Source of the DNA: Stratiolaelaps scimitus
Taxonomy: Eukaryota > Arthropoda > Arachnida > Mesostigmata > Laelapidae
Direction: 5' to 3'
Assembly (NCBI GenBank): GCA_019614645.1
Contig: JABWDB010000018.1
Span: 3,898,501 to 3,962,500 of the forward strand
DNA length: 64,000 nucleotides
Shown piece after piece: positions 17,431 through 28,498 of this stretch. Within the stretch, counting starts at the first letter, position 1, and each line of letters begins with the position of its first letter. The notes beneath the pieces are model-generated. The model saw only the letters and a list, made by a program, of their open reading frames with translations, had not been told where the DNA came from and made no database searches. Both the position numbers and the translations under genes were made by a program.

Positions 17431-19110
17431 CGACCAGACTTCTTCTCATCGTCGGCATCAGCAGCAATCGGACCATAATCGGGCTGCTGCTGCTGTTGCT
17501 GCTGATTCTACCAGCCCTACATCACGATTGCGATCTGACTGTTCTCGTTGCTGGCTGCGTCCACTTGATTTCCTGCGGCGGCGGCGGCGGCTGTTGCCAC
17601 CGCCTATGCTGGTACATATTTGACTGGGTGGCAATTTTTAAGCCTCCCTCCTCCCGTAAGCTTTTGATTTGACTGCCGCTGTTGCTGCTGCTGCGGCGGC
17701 TGCGGCGGCGGTGGCGGCGCCAGAGCGCTGCTGATGGTCCCGGTGGCGACGGCGGCGGCCACGACTGACAATTCGGAACTATAATACGTGGTGGCCTGTC
17801 TACCCGATCTCTCCGCCGCTGTATGGACAGATCTTTTTGATGGGTTTTGTTCATCGGGCGGCCATCGAGCAACGATTGGTTCGACGGTGGCGGCGGCGGC
17901 GGCAGGTCAGGAGGGCGTACGGCGTACAGATCGAGGCGAATGCGCGGTTCCGCGCGGTGCGGTGGTTCACCAGTGGCCAGGCGTCTATCTTTGGCGTCTA
18001 ACTGGACGCCTGCGTAGCGCAGCCGCAGCGGCTCTGCCAGCAAGCGAACAGCGAGGCTGGGCGGCGGTCCGCGTATTGTTTAAACGGCTGGTTCCACTCC
18101 CGGCCGCGGCAACGCCAATAGCCTGCCTCGTGGTTGTGGTGGTGGTTGTTGTTGTTGTTGTTATTGTTGCTGTACGTCGACGCGTCAGCGGCGGCGGCGG
18201 CGGCCGCCGCCGCCGCCGCCGCGCGAGTGACTGTTCTGTAACGGCGTTTTGCCGTCGGCTGCCCAAGCTGAAATCAAAGTCTGACGAAGACAAAGACGGC
18301 AACAACGAGACACAACGGCGGTGAACGCACGCACGGAGCGGATGACGGAGATCACTCACGACGTAACACACACACGCACACAAGGGGACGGACAAACAGA
18401 CACGCAAGCCAAGAAACTGAAGGAACGCCGATGTATTCTCCACTGAGTGAGATGACGACGACAACGACGAAGACAGCGGCGGCGGCGACGGCGACAGTGG
18501 CGACCGCACGCCGCTAAATCGCGTATGAACCCCAATCAGATGCCGAACGAAATAGCCAACCCCGATCAAGCAAGATCAACCTCAATCAACGAAAGCATTG
18601 AGCCGGACCCACCACCAGGGGCGCAGCCGCCGCCGCCGCCGCCACCGCCGCCGCCACCATAACAGAGCGACTACCACAACGGCAGCCTCGACGGATCTGG
18701 CAATCCTTCGGCATTGGGTAGTCCATTCTACTCATCGTAACAGGCCTAGCCAACGTCACCGTCAACGAAGCCACGAGCGGCTGAGCCGCGAGATGAAATC
18801 TGAACAACGACAGCAGCGACGACGCCTGAGGAGTGCAGGACAGCACTGACGAACTGATTGGGATCCGCCCTGACGTGAGCTCGTAGCGACGTCTCAGCCG
18901 CAATACGAACATGCTCCACAGAGTGGTTAAGTCAACGAGTGCGGATGGTGATTCTGATGCTGCTGTTGTTGTTGATAATGACGATGATGATGATAACTCC
19001 CGCTTAGCAACTCGGCTAACCGAATCGACGTCACGGCGTGGTAATTCTGCCCGTCAACGTTTCACGGTGAACAATAATAATAATAATAATAATAATAGCA
19101 ATGAGCAGAA
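17431..19110. other. CGG/CAG-rich, CpG-rich island; possible 5' exon or promoter region
   Basis: Dense GGC, CAG and GTT triplets (17480-17510, 17575-17595, 17680-17720, 17885-17910, 18130-18230, 18630-18660, 19073-19095) in a stretch with many CpG dinucleotides. Open frames on both strands are low-complexity (poly-R, -P, -A, -N). Such islands often cover transcription starts and 5' UTRs of long-intron regulatory genes in animals, but I cannot tie this one to a gene. A small + frame at 19101-19283 begins with a hydrophobic stretch (LLPFTIAGLALARI) after basic residues, which could be a signal peptide or chance. Confidence 0.35.
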
Positions 19111-19854
19111 GAGCAAGGGTTCTGGATCTGTTACCGTTCACGATTGCGGGTTTGGCGTTGGCCAGGATTTGCATCACTTCCACATCTCAGCTGAAGAGCG
19201 GCGGCGGTGGCGGCGAAGGGATCGGGACGGTGATCTTCAGCGGATCAGTCCTGGACACAACGTCGGAGTGTGCCAGCTTGTGATTGTTAGGTGGCCTATA
19301 CTGCGGCGACTTACAACGACTCGCACATCGGTAGCCAGTCTTACGCTGCGAGATGATATATATATATATATAGATATATTATAGACCGACGCTATCGAAC
19401 AGTACGTAGTAGAAGGGCTGTTTGCACCAATCACTGGTGTAATGTGCTACGCACAGACGCAACGTCAGTTAGCAAGCACTTGATCTATTGTATCGCTGCA
19501 AAGAGGAGACTTTCAGCGTCAACGACAAGGGTTCCTGAAATCATTTCAAGGTATAATAACTGGCAATGCAGTCACTACCCGCGCGATGTCTCAAACGGTC
19601 CCACCCAATTGCAACGGGCCGTACCCACAGTTGCTCTATTATAAAACCATGTCGTTGCCGCCCACAACAAGGTCGTCAGAGCCTCTGCGGCGATTTCGTA
19701 GCTATGTGTCAATCGATTATCACAAACTTGTAAATGTTCAACTCGACGACACCTTGTCCAGTAGTATGGTCACAGCCCCGCGCCCGAAATTAAAGGCAAA
19801 TAACACCGTTGGCTCTGACCAATGTGCGTAAGCAAACATATCGTAAGGCAGCTT
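19111..19854. other. Intergenic, short (TA)n only
   Basis: Apart from a (TA)n tract near 19352-19370 I see nothing distinct. Confidence 0.5.
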
Positions 19855-19920
19855 CCATGTCTGCTTCGAAAATACATTTGACCAGTGGCTGTGAAATGTA
19901 TTTTCGAGTATTTGACATGG
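19855..19920. repeat. 66-nt hairpin, 21 paired bases, pre-miRNA-like
   Basis: CCATGTC (19855-19861) pairs with GACATGG (19914-19920), and TCGAAAATACATTT (19866-19879) pairs exactly with 19894-19907. The loop is 14 nt and a 4/6-nt internal bulge separates the two stems. Size and shape fit an animal microRNA precursor; I do not recognise the mature sequence. A very small inverted-repeat element is the alternative. Confidence 0.5.
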
Positions 19921-19998
19921 TTGTCAGCAAAGTGCACAAATTCGACTGCCCACGACAACACTGGGGTGAGTCGTGGAGTTCAATATTCAGACGTTATC

Positions 19999-20027
19999 CG
20001 AATGTCCTTAGACACGAAGGACATTCG
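19999..20027. repeat. Second hairpin, 11-bp perfect stem
   Basis: CGAATGTCCTT pairs exactly with AAGGACATTCG across a 7-nt loop. It lies about 80 bp after the larger hairpin and just before TG (about 20029-20048) and TC (about 20079-20096) repeats. Confidence 0.75.
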
Positions 20028-22425
20028 TTGTGTGTGTGTGTGTGTGTCCTGAACCGGATACAGGATTGTGAGGATGGTCTCTCTCTCTCTCTCTCTGATA
20101 GAGAACCTAGAAAACTGTCGGCTTTTGGTAGACTGGAAGTCTGCAGTCGAGATTGCGAAAGCAACGAAAACGTTCGGGTGCCATATACACAGAGAAGCGA
20201 CAGTCACTTTTCACGAATTGAAAGCTGAGCCAGTCAGCAGCAGGCACGTTACGGCCCCTGCTGCCAGGAATAGCCCTCGTCACGAAATGCCGTCATTCTG
20301 TCATTCTGTCGCACCATACAGCTACACGAGCTATTTTTTGTTATCCCTGACTCGCAGTTGTTCCCCTGTTATATTCAGACGTCAGAACTACATTTCGACA
20401 TTGTAATACTTTAATGGTCTGTAGGGACTGGCTGTACACATTTTTATACCTTTCTCCTACCTGGCACGAATCTACAGATCACGAAAGATTCAGGAGATAT
20501 TATAAATGTAAGGAATGTCAGTGTCTGGCAGCAGGATTTGATCACGGGCCGTATGTCGTTGCTCTGCTCTAGCAGTCAAAGACGTTTAGTCACTACTACA
20601 TTGCCCGCCTGTGGGGTTGCCGGCAGCCGGTTGCCCGGCTGCCTTTTCCAATGGAACCTAAACTAGGTTTGCGCCTGATCGATTTAAACCCCGATAAATT
20701 CGTCGTCCCATTACCCCTTCGCACGAATACCGTTACAGTTACCGTTGAAATATTGCACTTTTTTTCCTGATTTCTTATTATCATATTTTATTAATAATAA
20801 TAATAATAGTTAACTCACTGCATGATTCTCGTTATACCGCCTTAATGCATGTTATCCCGTCAGTGTGCTATTTCTGTTCGGTTACATTGCTCCGGTAACG
20901 GCGTCGTCGTCAATGCCCCTGACTGAATGACTTCAACACCTTGCAACAGCTGTTCCATTGTTGAAACTTGACCAGAACGTTGAGTGTCTTAGAAATTACC
21001 TACCGCTGATTTCAAGCGGTCGTACTGCTCTTTCATCAAGTCAGGCGTACATTAAATGAAATGATTAAAGTCGGTAGCCGACTTCGGTTGTCGACACGAA
21101 TAGCTATTTTTCGGCGTTATTTTTACCGGATATTTTTATATCACTTTTGTTTATGAAGCGTATTCTTGTCTCGTGAGTGAAATTGTTCTCTCTCTCTCTC
21201 TCATAAACGCAGACGACCACATTTATACTGTCTCTGGCAGCTGTCAGGATCAGCTTCAGGAGCTAATATAACAAGCTTCAATGAAGCTCCCCCAGCTTCG
21301 ATGATCGCTGCGATAATTGCATTCAGGGGGGGTTGTCGCGCTCTAGCGTGTCGCACACTATACTTACCTCCGGTGTCTTTGTAAAGTCGAAACCTTTTAT
21401 CGTTTGATGAAACGCTTTGCTCACATGACTCGGCCAAAGTCGAATATCAGCCCCGTCAACGGAGCCAACGGAAATACCTATCAAGGTATGGCCGGCCAAC
21501 TCTCAGAAATCTTCCTGTGCTCGACTGCTCGATCGACTCTGCACATGTGTCGATGTTCACTCTCATCGCCAGCGTCATTATTATTATTATTATTATTATG
21601 ATGATGATTATTATTATTATTATTATTATTCGACTCGTCACTTCGAGGCATCATTACGTTGGACACGACACTTCGATGCGGCCACAACAATCACGTTCAC
21701 ATTTGCCTCTACAACCGGCAGATTTCGATACGAGAATTCATAATATTTCTACATTCATTCATCTTCCTTTTCGTCTATGCACGGCAACGACTACAGCAAG
21801 ACGTCCGACCGTGTAAATGCGTACGGTTTTCGCTGAACCGCGGTGACGATGATGCTGCTACTGCCGTATTAGCCGACATCTGCCCGATGGCAAATTGCAT
21901 ATTGGCCAGGAGCCAAGCAACTCGATTGCTCCTCATTGAAGATGGCATTGTTGTCTACGATGAATGGCGGCCGCGTCATAAAAGATCGTGTTCGCACCTT
22001 CGAATCCAACAAGTTGAACATCTCACACCGATTCGATCGTGGGGCGGGTGCAGCGTCTTGTCCGACCCTTCATCTCTCTGCCCGCCCGTGGAGAGTGGTC
22101 AAACGAACACGCGAACTGCAAAATTTTGCGTTGTCACATAGCCAGCCCCATGACAAGGACGAGCTTTTGTTCAGCGAGCAAATTGAGCAGAGGATTTCAC
22201 TGCAAAACTGCTTTGCGGCAATTTGTGCCAATGACCAATATAGAAAATTGGCTTAATTAAAGGAAACGATGCCACAGCGCGTGGTACGAGATTGTCGGAT
22301 TCATTTTTGACAACACTTAGAAGGCTTTGTTTGCGGTTGCGTTAACTAAACCATCCAATGATGATTGCATGAACCAGCTGGCATCATCACTAAGCTTCTC
22401 GGGCGATGGATGAATGATCAGTTAA
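20028..22425. other. Intergenic: microsatellites and a decayed SINE head
   Basis: Holds TG and TC dinucleotide runs near 20030-20096, a minus-strand tRNA-like remnant resembling the SINE-A head at about 20525-20605, a TC run near 21187-21204, and an ATT/ATG block at about 21577-21630. ORFs around the ATT block are repeat translations. No gene recognised. Confidence 0.5.
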
Positions 22426-22525
22426 CGGAATTTATTCAAACGTACAATAATTAGGGAATTATTTCTAGGGATTGGGGGGGGGGGGATGGTTTTAATTGGG
22501 TACCGGGACCGAGGCCGACATTGAT
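22426..22525 (-). repeat. Repeat end R1, copy in minus orientation
   Basis: Read on the minus strand it runs through a C-homopolymer (the G run at about 22478-22491 on +), then CCCTAGAAATAATTCC, and ends TTTGAATAAATT. About 90 bp match the plus-strand copy at 24010-24105. AATAAA near the end suggests a LINE 3' terminus. Confidence 0.7.
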
Positions 22526-24009
22526 ATGATCCGTTTGCTCTTTGAATCGGCGGCTTGACAAGCAGAAATGGCGTCGTGTTGAACAGTAGATATTATGATA
22601 CAAGAGTGATATCGATGTTCGCCCCTGATCCTCAGGTTTCTAGACTAGAAAGTACGTGTCTCGTGGTCCAATGGCCGCGTTGAACGTCAATGTGCTTATC
22701 AATACTCTGAGTAAATATAAAAATGGAAATAGTTGATTTTGATTAGGCTCAGCTCCACCTTCAATGAATTGTGAGGGAAAGCCCGATACTCCGCCTATTC
22801 TATAAATTTGAAAACTTTTTTGCCAATTTGAAAACTCCCAACAAACGAGAAGACTATTATAATTTGATTCAATATAAACTTGAAAGTAAAGCGGATCGAA
22901 AGTTAGGCTAAATTGTGATTCGACATATTTATTTTGATATTCCAATGATTTACCTTTTTTGATGCTGGTCGAGTTTTGATTTTGGATTTTAGCCATGTTT
23001 CTGATTGTGAACTTGTGAAATTCTGATCAGTGTCGTAAATTAAACAGTCCCGAGGTTGGAACGCGAGCTACTTTGTGTATATGCGTTGTTCTGCCCGAAG
23101 GTTGTTGTTGTTGTTGAATGAGCAACAACAATTGTTGTTGTTGCTGCAAAATGAACTCGAAGCTCATTTCACTGGTTGAACGCGCTTGTGACTCTGGCCT
23201 GTCTCTTTAACCACGGAACCATCCACAACAGATTCCGGTATAGCGCCCCACCATTGAGAATTGATCTGTCTCGGAAGCAAAAAAAAACTATTATTTTCTT
23301 GAATGTCGAATGGTCTTTTTTTTAACTTTAGGACCAAGCCATCGCTCTGAATTAACTCTGGACCTGTTTTACCCGCTACGCACTCCGACTCGATCGGGAA
23401 TCGCTCGATCGAACCTGCCCCCGTGGTATCTGACCATAACGCAAACAGTTTGTGACATATTGTTTGACGTTTTAACACAAACGCACCACGCCGCCGGGCT
23501 CGACATGCTTGTATGGCACCTTTACCTGCTCGATTATGCATTTGATTTGCAGCTGAGCGCCGCCTTTGAGGTCGCAGTTGAGTCACAGCCCGGGGGTGGG
23601 AAATCGACCTAGTTCTACCGTCACAGAAAACCTCGATTTTCACGTGACCCTCAACTCTAGCCCGTTTTCATCTGGCCCAACTGATCAACACCTCTTCGTT
23701 ACTAACAAATACCAATTCCTCATTTGTTCCAGGCAAAGATCCGAACGTCTACATAACTCTGTATAAATCGTTGATCGAACCCAAAATCACCCTAGTGATC
23801 GCTATAAATGGTAGCCTGATCTGAAGAAATGTAGCCATCTAAGGTGCGCAGCAGAAACTCATAAAAACACCTTGCTGAGCATGTGTAGCACATGCCTCTC
23901 CCATCGATGGAGTCGCTCTTACAACGTTAAATACAATATTGACGTACCCATCGTCTTCAAGAGCGGCAACCTGTCCCTCGTCGTGCAGAGAGGCAATGCC
24001 ATCGCCTTC
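22526..24009. other. Sequence between the two inverted R1 ends
   Basis: About 1.5 kb with moderately long open frames on both strands (23164-23643 -, 23310-23612 +, 22640-22996 -), none with a motif I know. It contains an 18-bp palindrome of CAA/TTG triplets at 23123-23140. If the flanking R1 ends belong to one element this would be its interior; otherwise two independent insertions point away from each other. Confidence 0.4.
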
Positions 24010-24105
24010 AATGTCGTCCTCAGCCCCGGTCCCCAGCTAATCCCCCCCCCCCAATAATCCCTAGAAATAATTCCTAATTATTGTCTGTTTGAATAAATTT
24101 GGCCT
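24010..24105 (+). repeat. Repeat end R1, copy in plus orientation
   Basis: Matches the minus-strand copy at 22426-22525: GACGT..CAGCCCCGGTCCC, a C-homopolymer, CCCTAGAAATAATTCC, then TTTGAATAAATT. The frame running into it (23872-24057 +) stays open and ends near the C run, which would fit the end of a retrotransposon ORF, but I do not recognise the peptide. Confidence 0.7.
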
Positions 24106-26027
24106 GCTTGAATTAATTCCCTCCTGTGTTTGTTTGGACTGAGACACACTTCTAATGATTACGTATATGTATATTATGACTGCTGTTTTGCATATACCTA
24201 CCCGTTCCCCCAGTTCTAATATATTAATTTAATATCAGAGAATTTCACATGCAGATTTATACAAATGCAAAAAAACTTCTCCTCAGCTCTTGAAATCATT
24301 ACCATTAAAGGCCTCGCTTAACTATTGCGTAGCTATCTGCCACAACGTCTTCCACTGCAATTACTATATTACTAACTAATACAAATGTACACCCTCCACG
24401 TTGCCTTCATGATTCTAACCATTTTCCTTGTCGCAATGCAAAAGTTATCGAGGACTACCACGATTTGTCGCTAATCGCAAACGATTCTATCTATAATACC
24501 ATGCATTTATACGCTGTGTCAAAGACGAGCGTATATTCGTATCGGAGGACGTGTCTGGCCGGTGCTCAGCTAGAGCCAACAATTCCATGTTACTGTGATA
24601 CAGATAATCAGTCAATTCGAGCATCGTTCTAGCTGTTTATAGCGGCAAAATGCTCATTGCAAATAACCGATATGATGAAGCGCACGAACATGGAGCGATT
24701 CATCCGGACGAAGACAATGGGCAGTGGCAGATCTCTGAAAATGAGCAGAGAATCTTCTGCATGCCCACCATAGTTTTCGTTTCAGACGGCGCAGCCGGCG
24801 TCGCCGTTATCGGCCACCCGCAGCAGCAGCAGCAGCACCGCCGCCGCCGCCGCCATCTCTGAAGGATCTCATGTCGAACGAAGATAGCACACGGCGGCTG
24901 CAGTCAGTCGACGACTGGCGGCTTGATACCTATATGTATACAAAACAATGCATCCACACAAAGAACGCATGTAGCAGTCTATACGAGTCAGTCTAATTGC
25001 TGCTCCGCTGATGGTAACACATTGCCATCTTGGTTCGGACGTATGAGCCAATCGGGCATTTGTTCGTCCACCTTATTCGACGCCTCAGCCGGATCAGCTC
25101 GCTAGCTCGTAGCACAAGATCGCGTCCGATCGGCACGAAGTAGCGGAAACGCGTCGGTTCGAATGCAGTTCGTATCGCAGCAGTATGAACCACCGGTGGT
25201 GGCGGCCGTCGTAGAACTCATCTGTGGTGTATGTCCGCTGCCTCACGAGTGCGCATATGCAATTCCGCATGTGCGTGGACAGCGCACACAACAACAACAA
25301 CAACAACAACAAAAGTCGAAAATGCCCAAAGAATCAGATCGTTTTTTTGGTCCATACCAAATCACTATTGGTATCGCAAAGTGCGATGAGCACAGAAGTC
25401 AATCCTCCCCCTGGTCGCGTGCCTCAAGATCGATAACAGCAGCATCAGTGACAGATAGGACGGCAGTATAGCCATGGCTGCTGCAGCAGCAGAAACAACC
25501 ACTCGCTATATGAACAAGAAGAACAACAGCAGCAGCAGCGGCCAGAGCCACAAAATCGAAGCGATCCATTACGAGAAATGTACATGTGTATGTATATATA
25601 TATATATCTATGTATACACGAGCACGGACAGGGGACATGAATCGCACAGGTAGATTGATGCACACGCGTCTCTTTTGTGGGCGCTTTTTTTCTTTGTTTT
25701 TTGTTTGACCACTTCTTTTTTTGGCTGTTAGTTCGTCGGCGTTTTATCTTTCTTCGACTATTACTATTATTATTATTATTATTGTGAATAGGTGGAGTGG
25801 ACTGTCTCCTTCGTGAAATGACGTCCGCGTTCACCGCGTCCCCGGCAACAATCAACGTCAACATTTTGTGGCCTGTCTCGATGACGGAGTGCTTTTGCCT
25901 CGATTCGATCGGTCCCACCCAGCACAAATCGAATGAAACGAAACGACATATCTTTTACCACAGCAACAACAGCGTAACGACAACAGTTACAACAAGAGGG
26001 ACATAAAACGGGTTGACCAGGTAACCA

Positions 26028-26060
<33 letters not shown>

Positions 26061-26160
26061 ATATATCGCCTGATTGGTGGACGACCATTTCTTGGAAGGA
26101 GCTGACTGCCCATCGGCCAACTTTTCCTCGTCCCCTGTGGGCTGAGGAAAACTGGGCAGG
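24106..26160. other. Intergenic with CAG/CAA/CCG triplets and (TA)n
   Basis: CAG/CCG triplets at about 24820-24855, CAA triplets at 25290-25312, CAG triplets near 25480-25545 and (TA)n at about 26030-26064. The plus frame at 24650-24862 starts with a non-repetitive segment before its CAG run; it has no known motif. No gene called. Confidence 0.45.
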
Positions 26161-26179
26161 CGATTAACGCAGTAGTCAG

Positions 26180-26265
26180 CGAGAGTCAGGCGGCATGTCT
26201 TGGAGGTAACGCCTATAACTTGGAACGCCAGGGTCTTTGGTTCGAATCCCACAGGACACATATGA
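26180..26265 (+). repeat. tRNA-like SINE head (third type)
   Basis: A good B box (GGTTCGAATCC, about 26239-26249) with an A-box-like TGTCTTGGAGG upstream. The arms do not form a clean cloverleaf, so this is more likely a SINE head than a tRNA gene. It abuts the 3' end of the adjacent LINE remnant. Confidence 0.5.
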
Positions 26266-26280
26266 GTTGAAGTAATACGG

Positions 26281-27540
26281 AAGTATCTACAATACAATAC
26301 GAATACACCTTTATTAACCAAAAGGGGTGGTACAGAGATTGTTGAAGAAAAATTACATAAATTGGTAGAAACGAAGGAATTTTTTTCAATTGTGGTAATG
26401 GCAAATGTCCACTTCCTGAGTCTCGTATGAGAGACGTGCAACTCTCCAAGAGAACGAATTATTTAGCTTTTCGGTGCGCGCTACTGACACAGTGCGCACT
26501 GAGCGGCCACTGCGTAGAGGGTTTGGACGAAATTCGATTAAATGTTTGACAGAGCTATGTGGTCTTAATCGCTGAAACAAGCGTAGGTCCGCAGTATCCA
26601 ATATGGTCATTGGGGAGGGAAGCTACACTACTTCCCTCGGAACATCACAACGCAGACTGGCTCTTCAGATAAACCTCGATTGTACCCTCTCAAGCGCTAG
26701 GATATGTTTTTTGAGGTAGGGCCTCCAAACTGGAGGGCAGTAAAGAAATTTTGGAATGACAAGGCTCTTATAGAGCGCAAGATAGAAATCGACGTTTTTG
26801 ATAATAAAACATCTAAAAATAGTGTTACATATTAATGAGGCGAACTACCTCTGTCACATGCAGATCAAAAACTAGGGAGGAAGTCACTATAACACACAGA
26901 TCCCGCTTGGAGCTTTCACATTTGATAACATCACCATTGATTGTGTATTCATTTTTGTAAGTAGAGGTGCACAGAACTGCACATTTCGGAATGGAGATCA
27001 ACATGTTGTTCTTACAACAACACTGTTCAACAGTAGTAATGGCTGATTGAAGGAGCCTGTCATCAGCACACCGCACTGGTGCATACAATTTCAAATCATC
27101 CGCATAGAACTTCTGCTTTACACCGCTTGGAAAACTATTTTTGAGATCTAACACAAAGATACAGAACAAAAGTGGGCCCACGCACGAACCCTGAGGTGCC
27201 CCAGGTGGACATCGATCATACGTACTGTGAGTATTGTTTATTTTTACGCAGAACTTTCTATCCGTGAGTTAGCTTCGGATCCACTCAACACTATGTGGAT
27301 CTACTTTTAGAGATAAAAGTTTGGAAATTAAAGGCTATGATTGACGCGGTCGAATGCTTTGGAAAAATCAAAGTAAATGCAATTATAGTCGACTGTCTCA
27401 TTCTGAAATAGAGCCAAGTCATGGACTATTTCAATCAGCTGGGTTTCAGTCGATTTTCCTTTGGTAAAATCATATTGTTCGCTGTCAAGGAGATCATTTA
27501 TGGAGATGTATGAGTAAATGTGGTCTACGAGTATATTTAT
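26281..27540 (-). pseudogene. 5'-truncated, frameshifted CR1/Jockey-like LINE reverse transcriptase
   Basis: Reading on the minus strand, reverse transcriptase blocks appear in the right order. FDFSKAFDRVNH (block A, with a catalytic Asp) lies near 27340-27380; GAPQGSCVGPLLF (block B) near 27150-27210; KFYADDLKLYAPV (block C, catalytic YADD) near 27080-27115. A thumb-like LYKSLVIPKFLYCPPVW follows near 26715-26765, and a C-terminal stretch rich in Arg near 26390-26610. These lie in at least two frames with stops between them, so it is dead. The amino-terminal endonuclease region is missing. The 3' end has AATAAA (near 26312) followed by GTATT repeats, as in LINEs lacking a poly-A tail. Clade assignment from motifs alone is tentative. 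Confidence 0.9.
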
Positions 27541-27584
27541 TTAAACACTCCCGAGGGAGAGGCGTGTCTTTTCCGCTAATTTCC

Positions 27585-27827
27585 TCGAAAAAACAATTAC
27601 TCTAATTGTTTTTCGAGCTGACCCTCAGCCGTTCCTCTATCTGACAGGCCTCAGATCTTAAACCTTTAGGTATTACAATGAGAACCTGTCAGGGCCACCT
27701 TTGCGAATTTTCTCTATCTTACTCGGAGGGACGTGGTGGGTTGGGTTCGAATCCTGTCAGACGCGAAGAATCTTTGCAGTTCTTTATCATCTATCTGAGG
27801 ATTCTTGCCAGGTACAAGTAAGGTAGT
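27585..27827. repeat. Back-to-back SINE-A fragments with a terminal hairpin
   Basis: 27603-27720 is the 3' half of SINE-A on the minus strand. It is joined at about 27722 to the 5' B-box half of SINE-A on the plus strand (27722-27827; GGTTCGAATCC near 27742-27752). At the outer end, 27585-27599 is the inverse of 27603-27616 with a 3-nt loop, so the A-rich tail folds back on itself. The remnant LINE ends about 45 bp to the left. Confidence 0.85.
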
Positions 27828-28314
27828 GGCATTCCTTAAAATTGTATATGCATATAAATATGAGACTTACGACCCATACCTCTAGTATGACGCACGTATC
27901 AGGCCCCAAGTCACCCTAGACAACAGACACGATACTGGAAAAAGCGACTTTGACGAACTACCATAGCCGGCAGAACCGCATCACCTCATGCCGAGAGGGT
28001 CGAGACAATGCATTTTCTGACCACGAAGTGGCGGACCTCACTCTTGCCGCTGAGGATGGACTCTATAGTACACAAACGGCTATTCCCCAATCACACATGT
28101 TCAGTCACGCTGAATCTCCCCCGGGCTCGTTTGAAGCAGAGGCAATCAGAAACATATGACATGAATTTTAAGATGGCACCTGACGGCTCTTATCGCTGAG
28201 CAGAGTAGCGTTTAGAGATTTGTTGATTATTGTCGATGCACTTATAGAACATGTAGTTGTCCACCATGCGGTGGCCGGTTCCAGTCTCGCAGGCACGAAC
28301 GTGCGCCGAGCCTG
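27828..28314. other. Short spacer between SINEs
   Basis: I see no gene or further repeat family here. Confidence 0.5.
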
Positions 28315-28498
28315 GTGGCCTGGTGGTACATTCGTGTGGGCGTTTCAATCGAAGAGGCGCAACACGTAGGTTCACCCACGGGTTCGATGCCCACCGTTCG
28401 GTATTTTCATTTAAGAGGATTGTACGTCCTATGAAGCAATGCCAAAAGTAATAGTGTGGACTTGAAATGTTTAAAGCTGAGAGTCAGCCTGAAAAAAA
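28315..28498 (+). mobile_element. tRNA-derived SINE (family B), copy 1
   Basis: Starts GCCGAGCCTGGTGG, has an A-box-like TGGCCTGGTGG and a B box (GGTTCGATGCC, about 28381-28391). The body ends GCTGAGAGTCAGCC followed by an A run. The head and body match the copy at 56825-57020. Flanks GGCACGAACG and GGCACACACG may be a worn target duplication. Confidence 0.85.

Noticed and set aside
23123..23140. CAA/TTG palindrome as a functional site
   Set aside because: Fully explained by two facing triplet runs.
23872..24057. Small plus ORF ending at the R1 repeat
   Set aside because: It may be the end of a retrotransposon ORF, but the peptide is too short and unfamiliar to call.
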